64,000 nt of DNA from Desulfolinea sp964487745. GTDB lineage: Bacteria > Chloroflexota > Anaerolineae > Anaerolineales > Villigracilaceae. The notes under the pieces are model-generated. The model was not told where the DNA came from, did no database searches, and saw only the letters and a program-made list of their open reading frames with translations. The position numbers and the translations under genes are program-made. Of this stretch, positions 58,039 to 64,000 are shown piece by piece (positions within the stretch are counted from its first letter, which is position 1; every line of letters begins with the position of its first letter). The stretch covers positions 62,001-126,000 of the forward strand of contig CAZASG010000005.1 in the NCBI GenBank assembly GCA_964487745.1, given 5' to 3'.

Positions 58039-58494
58039 ATGACTGAACTCTCCGAGCTGGCTATTAACCTGGGATACCCGGGTGTTTTCCTCGTGAGCTT
58101 TATTGCTTCTACGCTTATCCCCTTCTCTAATGAAGTTGTTGTAGCTGCCATGCCAGCTTTAGGCTACGATGTGTGGTTGACAGTTATTTGGGCGACAGCT
58201 GGCGGCTATCTAGGTTCACTAATGAACTATCTGGTTGGTAAAAAAGGCACCGATTTTTTCTTTGCACGCTGGACAAAAACCAAGCCAATGCGTTGGGAAC
58301 AGGCTGAACGCATTTTTCAGCGTTGGGGTAATTGGACACTCTTTTTTGTCTGGCTACCCATCATTGGCGATCCCCTCGCTATCATTGCAGGTGTTTTTGA
58401 TGTTGACTGGCGATTATTTAGTTTTTGGGTTCTAACGGGTAAGTTTTTACGATTTGTTTTGCTCTTGGGCGTTCTCTACCAATCTTTATTTTGA
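58039..58494 (+). CDS. VTT-domain (YqaA/DedA-like) membrane protein
   Basis: A 151-residue protein with about four helices. GYPGVFLVSFIASTLIPFSNE and WATAGGYLGSLMNYLVGKKG correspond to the re-entrant loop region of VTT/SNARE-associated proteins, and WLPIIGDPLAIIAG to the second conserved loop. Length and motifs fit the YqaA group. DedA/VTT relatives move lipids across membranes; the exact role here is unknown. Confidence 0.9.
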   Translation: MTELSELAINLGYPGVFLVSFIASTLIPFSNEVVVAAMPALGYDVWLTVIWATAGGYLGSLMNYLVGKKGTDFFFARWTKTKPMRWEQAERIFQRWGNWTLFFVWLPIIGDPLAIIAGVFDVDWRLFSFWVLTGKFLRFVLLLGVLYQSLF

Positions 58495-58500
58495 GATTAT

Positions 58501-58931
58501 CTAAAGTTGTTTTCTCAATTCATCCACGTTGTTTACTGGCAACTTGCAGGCGAATCCTTCGCAAACATAAGCCGTCGGAAGATCGTTCTTTAGCTTTCTT
58601 CCTCTCAGTAATTCAGGCGCATCTTCGGGAATGAGATAGGGGGATGTTGCCGCGACCGTATTTGGTTGGTAACTTGAGCGGATCTCCGCCAGAAGCACCT
58701 TGGTCTCATCCCGCCCCGGACCGCCCACGCCCGCAACTTGCTGAACATTATGGAGAGCGAAATCTGCTCCCGAAAGCCACTGCGCGAACGCTGTCGGATA
58801 CATGGTGCGGATGACGAAATCCAGTGTTTCTTCGCAGATTTGGCGACAACGGGATTTTCCTGTAATTTGTCAAGCGTGCAAATATGCGCGGGTTAATAGC
58901 GCTTGGTCATAAGCCATTTTTTAAAGTGGTG
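58501..58931 (-). pseudogene. Decayed yyaL-type (DUF255, thioredoxin-domain) gene
   Basis: The open part (58501-58803) encodes the C-terminus of the YyaL/SPATA20 family: AQWLSGADFALHNVQQVAGV and LPTAYVCEGFACKLPVNN. In the same frame upstream, the sequence reads AYDQALLTRAYLHA, a TGA stop (58870-58872), then ITGKSRCRQICEETLDFVIR, which matches the family's middle region. It then jumps directly to the C-terminal part, so roughly 300 residues seem deleted at about 58804. A frame slip occurs near 58918, in a segment matching HFEKM. The start and the N-terminal thioredoxin part are missing. Confidence 0.82.
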
Positions 58932-59408
58932 TTCTTAAAGGACAAAAAGAGTGTTTGTTTCCAAACATTTCATTATAGTTTTGTCGGGGAGTCTTCTGGT
59001 CTTGGTGTTTTGCTAAATCTGAATGGGAGCAGTTGTTTTTCAAAAATAAATGACATACTGATCAGGACTGCAGAAAAACCTATCTGTTGCAGATGGCTTT
59101 TTCGTTGCGATTTTATGAATTCGTCAGCTTGCTGCCATGAAAGCTATCAATTGTATTAAGTAAAAACGCGCGTCTTTTCATGTGTGGGTAATAAAAAAGG
59201 ATATGATTATATTTCCAGAAAAACATGTCTTTTTATAGACGTTTTTTGAGAGGATTGCCTATAAAATAAAGCAGGCTGTGGGAAGGTGCAATCAGTTAGA
59301 TATAAGAGAGTGTCTTGTTAAGTGTTGTCGATTATTTTGCGATACACAAAAAGAAAGGATTATCCTTCCTGGCAAGAAATTGTGATTTGGAAGTGTGTAG
59401 GACTTATT
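58932..59408. other. Non-coding region before the HD-GYP gene
   Basis: No supported ORF is seen. A hairpin at 59074-59102 (CC-T-ATCTG / CAGATGG flanked by A and T runs) could be a terminator. Another weak hairpin with a T run lies near 59226-59249. The promoter of the HD-GYP gene must lie here, but none is clear. Sequence is AT-rich compared with the flanks, in keeping with decay. Confidence 0.5.
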
Positions 59409-61112
59409 ATGCGACCTAATACGTCAATTCGTGCGAAGATAACTATACCTTACTTACTTTTGGCAGTTTTTACAGCTATTGGGATTGGAATCGTCTCAGT
59501 AAGGCTTGTTTTAGATAATGTTGACAAGCGTTTTAATGATCAGCTTTATGAAACGCGAACCATAGCATCTGTTCAAATGGAACGAGAAGAAGACAGGTTG
59601 CTGGAGACCCTGCGAGTTATTGCTAATATTAGAGGTATTGATCAGGCGATACTTGAGAATGATGCAGATGAACTTCGAGACTTGATTGTTGGCTTGGTTG
59701 TCAATAATCAAGAAGAAATTGTCGACATTCTAGATATGGACGGGCAACTGTTATTGTCCATGAGACATAAGTTTGGTGGAAATATTGAAGAATATGACTA
59801 CCTTCAAGGTGGTCCAGCTATATATGCTGACTGGCCTTTTGTGAGTAAAGTGCTCAGCGGGGATGTGGACGAACAAGGGAATAAGTTTTCTGGTTATATA
59901 GAAACTGAATGGGGGGATTTTTTCTATGTTTCCGGTCCTGTGTTTGACGATGACCATAATCAAATAGGGGTCGTTTTAGTAGGTAAAACCTTAGATACGA
60001 TTGCTGAAGAAATGCGTGCTAAAACACTTGGGCAGATCACCTTGTATGCTGAAACCGGCGAAATTTTGTCCAGCACTTTTTTGGAACCCCGGGCAATTGA
60101 AAAAGAGTTGTCTGGTGAAGTGCTTTCATTTCAAGATGAAGAAAACTATCGTTTAAACCCTCCCAGACGCGAGCACGATTTTGAAGATTTGACATATAGA
60201 GAGTTGCTGGGTTTGTGGGAAGCACGTGGCGGAACGACTATTGGCATTATGGGTGTCTCATTAGCTCAGAGTGCCCTGATTACTGCTACAATACCGACTC
60301 GCTTGGGTATTGTAGCGTTGATTTCCCTATCAACCTTCTTGATCATTATCATTGGCTCAAGATTAGCTAAGATCATTACTATTCCTATCATTGAATTAGT
60401 GGGGGCGTCCAAAGAAGTTGCTGATGGAGATCTTAGTGTTCATGTTGACCCTCACACCGATGATGAGATTGCCTTGTTGGCTGAGAATTTCAATTTTATG
60501 GTGACAAGCCTTGAGAAATCTCAGAATGATCTTCATCTGGCTTATGATGACACGCTACATGGATGGTCTTTAGCTCTTGAGTTGAAAGATACGGAAACTG
60601 AAGGGCATACCCAGCGAGTTACAAATATGACTGTCGAGTTTGCCCGCGCCTACGGTATTCCGGAAGGCGAAATTATTCATGTTCGGCGCGGTGCGATTTT
60701 GCATGATATTGGCAAGATGGGTGTGCCGGACTCAATTCTGCAAAAGCCAGATAAACTGACAGAAGAGGAATGGGAAATCATGCGAAGGCATCCTGAAAAT
60801 GCCTATCATATGCTTAAAGACATTGAATATCTGAAGCCAGCCTTGGATATTCCCTATTGCCATCACGAAAGGTGGGATGGCAAAGGATATCCTCGAGGCC
60901 TCGAGGGGGATGAAATTCCAATAGCAGCTCGTTTATTTAGTATTGTTGATGCTTGGGATGCGCTCTCATCGAATAGACCTTATCGCAAGAGCCTGAGTGC
61001 ACCTTCTACACGTAAAACCATTACTGCGGAGAAGGGTACTCGCTATCAGCCTGAATTGGTCGATTTCTTTATAGAGTTTTTGAGTGAAAGAATGAAAAGC
61101 GGAAAAAAGTAA
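59409..61112 (+). CDS. Membrane sensor with HAMP and HD-GYP phosphodiesterase domains
   Basis: About 567 residues from ATG 59409, which has AGGA upstream; an earlier in-frame start at 59322 is less likely. A transmembrane helix (about 12-36), an extracytoplasmic sensor domain (about 40-300), a second helix (about 300-325) and a HAMP domain (VGASKEVADGDLSVHVDPHT) precede the HD-GYP domain (about 385-560). HDIGKMGVPDSIL lies near 433 and HHERWDGKGYPRGL near 484. It should degrade cyclic di-GMP in response to an external signal. The next gene starts 6 bases later. Confidence 0.93.
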   Translation: MRPNTSIRAKITIPYLLLAVFTAIGIGIVSVRLVLDNVDKRFNDQLYETRTIASVQMEREEDRLLETLRVIANIRGIDQAILENDADELRDLIVGLVVNNQEEIVDILDMDGQLLLSMRHKFGGNIEEYDYLQGGPAIYADWPFVSKVLSGDVDEQGNKFSGYIETEWGDFFYVSGPVFDDDHNQIGVVLVGKTLDTIAEEMRAKTLGQITLYAETGEILSSTFLEPRAIEKELSGEVLSFQDEENYRLNPPRREHDFEDLTYRELLGLWEARGGTTIGIMGVSLAQSALITATIPTRLGIVALISLSTFLIIIIGSRLAKIITIPIIELVGASKEVADGDLSVHVDPHTDDEIALLAENFNFMVTSLEKSQNDLHLAYDDTLHGWSLALELKDTETEGHTQRVTNMTVEFARAYGIPEGEIIHVRRGAILHDIGKMGVPDSILQKPDKLTEEEWEIMRRHPENAYHMLKDIEYLKPALDIPYCHHERWDGKGYPRGLEGDEIPIAARLFSIVDAWDALSSNRPYRKSLSAPSTRKTITAEKGTRYQPELVDFFIEFLSERMKSGKK

Positions 61113-61118
61113 TAAATA

Positions 61119-64000
61119 ATGGATACTAGGTTCAGAGATTACTTTCGAGACCAGGAAAGAATATCTCCAGCCATTTTTATTCTTTTATTTCTATTAATTA
61201 TTGCTTTTTGCTGTGCTCTTGTTTGGGGAATGCTATCGACTGGTGGGGAAAACATCTACGAAGAATCGTTATATGCATCTACGCAAGCAAATTATTTTGC
61301 TGATAGCGAATATGTGATCCCAAATATTGATCCCAATATTATTTGGGACGTTATTCTTGATGTTGACCCTTCTGCAACGGTTGAGATCGAAGATCGTATG
61401 GCCACCTTGGATACGCAATTGTTGACTCCTGTGCCAACAATGACTCTCAGCTTTGAAGAGCAACTCACCGCCACAGCAACTTTCCTGACGAATATCCCTC
61501 CCAGTATTACAGCTAGCCCATCTTTAGCACCAACGCCTCTCCCAAGTCAAACACCATCTCCAACAAAAATTGCAACAGTTATTGTCCCCAAGCCACCAAG
61601 CCCTGGGATAGCGGTTGTTAAAAGATTGGCGTCCTATGATGATAATGACGCATCCAACACGATCTCACTGGGTGATGATCTATGGTATCAATTCACTGTT
61701 TACAACACCGGCGACACTTTACTGAGTTTGATGATGGTAAAAGAGCTTACTTTTGCCATTCCCGTATCCTGCCCTGTGACAATATTGGCAAGTGGCACCT
61801 CTATGACCTGTATAGCGATGAATGCGCATCAGGTTACCCTTGCTGAAGCCAATGCAGGGAAAGTTGTCAACTGGGCGTATGCCTCTGGGGATTATGGCGG
61901 CATACGTTACTCCGACACTGACGATATCACCACTCCCATCCAGCAAAGCCCCGCGATCGAGATCGCCAAAGAACTGCAATCCTACGATGATAACGATCTC
62001 AGCGGTGACCTAAGTCTCGGTGATGGGCTTTGGTATCGCTTTGCCATCACCAACACCGGCGACGTGACCCTGGGCAGCATCAGCGTCAGCGACAACACCT
62101 TCGGTATCCCGGTTTCCTGTTCGGCGTCGTCGCTGATCCCGGGTAGTTCGATGACCTGTGCCACCACCGCCGCCCACATCATCACTGCTGGCGAAATTTC
62201 CGCTGGAGAGATCGCCAACACTGCCACTGTTTCCGCCGACATCAATGGTGTTTCTGTCACAGATAGCGACACCCTCATCACGCCCCTCAGCATCACGCTT
62301 GAAAAAACAGTCGCCTCCTATGACGACAATGACACATCCGGCTCGATTACTTTTGGTGATGATCTCTGGTATCAATTTGATGTGAGCAATATCGGCACGA
62401 TGACGCTGAACAGCCTTGCCGTAACAGACGATTCATTTGGATTAGGCGTGACATGCCCGGTAACAACGCTTGCTTCCGGCGCATCGACAGTTTGCTCGGC
62501 AACAATAGCCTACTCCGTCACCCTCGCCGATGCGGATGCGGGTCTCGTGCAGAATATTGCCTCCGTGACTGCCAATCCCCCAAGCGGACCGGGTGTCTCG
62601 GACAGCGACACGCTAGATACCACTATCGCACAGGACGCGGAACTCACACTGGTTAAAAGTGCCAGCACAGCCACTTACGACACCGTCGGACAGGTCATCA
62701 CCTATTCCTTTGATGTGGAGAATACCGGCAACGTCACCATTTTGGGTCTCATCACCGTAGACGATGACCTGACGAGCGACGAATCCTGCCCGGCGGGTGA
62801 TCTTGTCCCAACCGCGTCGATGACCTGTACGGCCTCCTACGCCATCACGCAAGCCGACCTGGATTCCGGTTCGGTGGCGAACACTGCTTCGGCAACGGGA
62901 GCAGGCCCCGGGGGCGCGAGCGTCTCGTCTGCGCCGGATACGGTCACTATTTCGGCGGTACAGAATCCGCAAATCCAGATCACCAAGAACGTCACATCCT
63001 ATGCCGATAACGATTCATCGAACAGTATCACGCAGGGCGATAATCTCTGGTACCAATTCGTGCTGTCCAATAGCGGCAACGTCACCCTGAGCAGTATCGC
63101 AGTGAACGACGACACCTTCGGGATTTCGGTCACCTGCCCGGTCAGCAGCCTTGCGCCGGGCGCTTCAACCACTTGCCTTGCGGATGCCGCCCACACGATC
63201 TCGGTCGCTGAAGCGGATGCGGGGCAGGTCATCAATAACGCCACCGCGAGTGGATATTTGGGTGCCTTGCCCGCGACCGATACTGATTCTGTTACCACAG
63301 CAGTGACTCAAAATCCTGCTATCCAGTTGACAAATGGTTTGCAGGGCTATTCAGACAATGACATATCGGGCAGCATCACCTACAACGATGCGCTGACATA
63401 TGAATTCACGCTGACCAACAGCGGCAACGTCACCCTAGGCAGCCTTGCTGTGACGGACGACACTTTTGGTATTTCGATCACCTGCCCGGTCAGCAGCCTT
63501 GCGCCCGGCGTGTCCGCCACCTGTACCGCCGATGCCGCGCATACTGTCTCGTTGGCGGAAGCCGACGCGGGGCAGGTCAGCAACAGCGCCACCGCCAGTA
63601 GCGTTTTCAGCCTGACACCCTACACCGCCAGCGACAGCCTCGTCACAACGGTGCAGCAAAACCCGGCGCTTACCCTGACTAAATCCGCCGATCTCGCTAG
63701 CTTCAACGTGATCGGACAGACCATCACCTACACCTACACACTCGAAAACAGCGGCAACGTGACCCTGAGCGGCGACTTCAGCATCAACGACGATCTCATC
63801 GGCACTATTGATCCCTGCGGGACGGGTCCCCTCGTGCCCGGCGCAACCACAAGCTGCACTGCCATTTATTCCACCACGCAATATGATCTCGACTTCGGTT
63901 CCGTCACGAATACCGCCAGCGGACATACCACCTACGACAGCAGCCCCTTCTCATCGAATACAGACACGGTGACCGTTCCCGCTGTCCAAAACCCCGCTTA
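61119..64000 (+). CDS. Very long surface protein with DUF11-type repeats, 3' end outside the window
   Basis: The frame runs from ATG 61119 to the window edge without a stop (960 codons so far). The N-terminus (MDTRFRDYFRDQERIS) leads into one transmembrane helix (about 20-42). A Thr/Pro/Ser-rich stalk follows (about 105-160; TPLPSQTPSPTK). From about residue 163, at least seven repeats of about 110-117 residues follow. Most open with SYDDNDxSGSIT, GDDLWYQF, and contain NTGxVTL, DDTFGI, CPV and AHTxTLAEADAG. They match conserved DUF11-type adhesive beta domains. It is probably anchored by the N-terminal helix and displayed outside. The paired cysteines in each repeat could form a disulfide. 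Confidence 0.9.
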   Translation, partial: MDTRFRDYFRDQERISPAIFILLFLLIIAFCCALVWGMLSTGGENIYEESLYASTQANYFADSEYVIPNIDPNIIWDVILDVDPSATVEIEDRMATLDTQLLTPVPTMTLSFEEQLTATATFLTNIPPSITASPSLAPTPLPSQTPSPTKIATVIVPKPPSPGIAVVKRLASYDDNDASNTISLGDDLWYQFTVYNTGDTLLSLMMVKELTFAIPVSCPVTILASGTSMTCIAMNAHQVTLAEANAGKVVNWAYASGDYGGIRYSDTDDITTPIQQSPAIEIAKELQSYDDNDLSGDLSLGDGLWYRFAITNTGDVTLGSISVSDNTFGIPVSCSASSLIPGSSMTCATTAAHIITAGEISAGEIANTATVSADINGVSVTDSDTLITPLSITLEKTVASYDDNDTSGSITFGDDLWYQFDVSNIGTMTLNSLAVTDDSFGLGVTCPVTTLASGASTVCSATIAYSVTLADADAGLVQNIASVTANPPSGPGVSDSDTLDTTIAQDAELTLVKSASTATYDTVGQVITYSFDVENTGNVTILGLITVDDDLTSDESCPAGDLVPTASMTCTASYAITQADLDSGSVANTASATGAGPGGASVSSAPDTVTISAVQNPQIQITKNVTSYADNDSSNSITQGDNLWYQFVLSNSGNVTLSSIAVNDDTFGISVTCPVSSLAPGASTTCLADAAHTISVAEADAGQVINNATASGYLGALPATDTDSVTTAVTQNPAIQLTNGLQGYSDNDISGSITYNDALTYEFTLTNSGNVTLGSLAVTDDTFGISITCPVSSLAPGVSATCTADAAHTVSLAEADAGQVSNSATASSVFSLTPYTASDSLVTTVQQNPALTLTKSADLASFNVIGQTITYTYTLENSGNVTLSGDFSINDDLIGTIDPCGTGPLVPGATTSCTAIYSTTQYDLDFGSVTNTASGHTTYDSSPFSSNTDTVTVPAVQNPA
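61606..64000 (+). repeat. Seven or more tandem DUF11-type coding repeats
   Basis: Repeat starts lie near 61606, 61954, 62287, 62638, 62968, 63319 and 63664, a period of about 330-350 bases. Units 4 and 7 (ELTLVKSAS, ALTLTKSAD) form a second subtype with a different opening (TYDTVGQVITYSF, SFNVIGQTITYTY). The order 1-2-3-B-5-6-B suggests duplication of a multi-unit block. Confidence 0.82.

Noticed and set aside
58884..59159. 91-residue plus-strand ORF
   Set aside because: It runs antisense over the yyaL remnant and into AT-rich debris; no RBS and no recognisable motif.
61269..63926. Several minus-strand ORFs within the DUF11-repeat gene
   Set aside because: They repeat with the period of the coding repeats and are mirror reading frames of the long plus-strand gene.
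61606..64000. CRISPR array or satellite DNA
   Set aside because: The repeats are about 340 bases, diverged and in frame with an open coding sequence.

Overview
The window reads as chromosomal DNA of a bacterium with an Anaerolineae-like (Chloroflexota) character. This is an inference from gene content: many tetratricopeptide (TPR) proteins, proteins with Thr/Pro-rich spacers followed by DUF11-type repeats, a lipoprotein lytic transglycosylase carrying a long TPR solenoid, and several lineage-type hypothetical proteins. Genes are densely packed, many overlap by 1-8 bases, and rho-independent terminators are frequent and clear. No rRNA, CRISPR array, insertion sequence or integrase was seen.

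Layout. (a) 1-5739, minus strand: an operon headed by a TetR regulator with a near-perfect palindromic operator in front of it, then a flavin-binding split-barrel protein, two small membrane proteins, adenosine deaminase, a HAD phosphatase, a quinone-type oxidoreductase, an ABM monooxygenase-like protein and a truncated, apparently frame-broken gene at the window edge. (b) 5817-13956, minus strand: the most unusual region, a run of MraZ-fold protein, P-loop ATPase, TPR protein, acidic repeat TPR protein and a TPR-ParB-TPR fusion. Upstream lies about 460 bases of AT-rich DNA with several inverted and direct repeats. (c) 14415-18491, minus strand: a TPR protein whose N-terminal domain is paralogous to that of the TPR protein in (b), overlapping a 7TM/PAS/GAF histidine kinase, which overlaps a NarL-type response regulator. 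(d) 18722-19097, minus strand: a tRNA operon (Phe, Gly, Cys) with a clear promoter. (e) 19148-20710: mgtE with its own promoter, a short leader peptide and a leader hairpin. (f) 20719-29530: smpB, a patatin, an esterase, a Tat-exported L,D-transpeptidase, a CcdA/TlpA/glutaredoxin thiol-redox set, a YfiH-type protein and the yggS-yggT-yggU trio. (g) 29552-43978: lytic transglycosylase, purine nucleoside phosphorylase, a 7TM sensor without a kinase, an S1-domain protein, FtsK, a CDP-alcohol phosphatidyltransferase, Lgt, an ABC exporter whose permease carries a SpoIIM-like domain, and an MBL hydrolase. (h) 44039-57987: HNH endonuclease, two hypothetical proteins, tRNA-Arg, a TPR/coiled-coil/transglutaminase protein, hsp20-lon, mogA, EF-P, a HAD-DinB fusion, fabF-fabH and tatA. 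(i) 58039-64000: a VTT membrane protein, a decayed yyaL gene, an HD-GYP sensor, and the start of a very long secreted DUF11-repeat protein that runs off the window.

How the parts fit. Regions (f)-(h) hold mostly housekeeping functions: cell-envelope work (L,D-transpeptidase, lytic transglycosylase, Lgt, phosphatidyltransferase, fatty-acid condensing enzymes), Tat export, trans-translation and proteolysis (SmpB, Lon), and purine salvage (adenosine deaminase, purine nucleoside phosphorylase, YfiH). Regions (b) and (c) look like one extended signalling or scaffold locus. The two TPR proteins share an N-terminal domain, one sits beside a P-loop ATPase and the other beside a two-component pair. 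The MraZ-fold protein has lost both arginines normally used to bind DNA, and no ParA accompanies the ParB-like protein. I do not recognise this combination and regard it as the best candidate for an undescribed system here.
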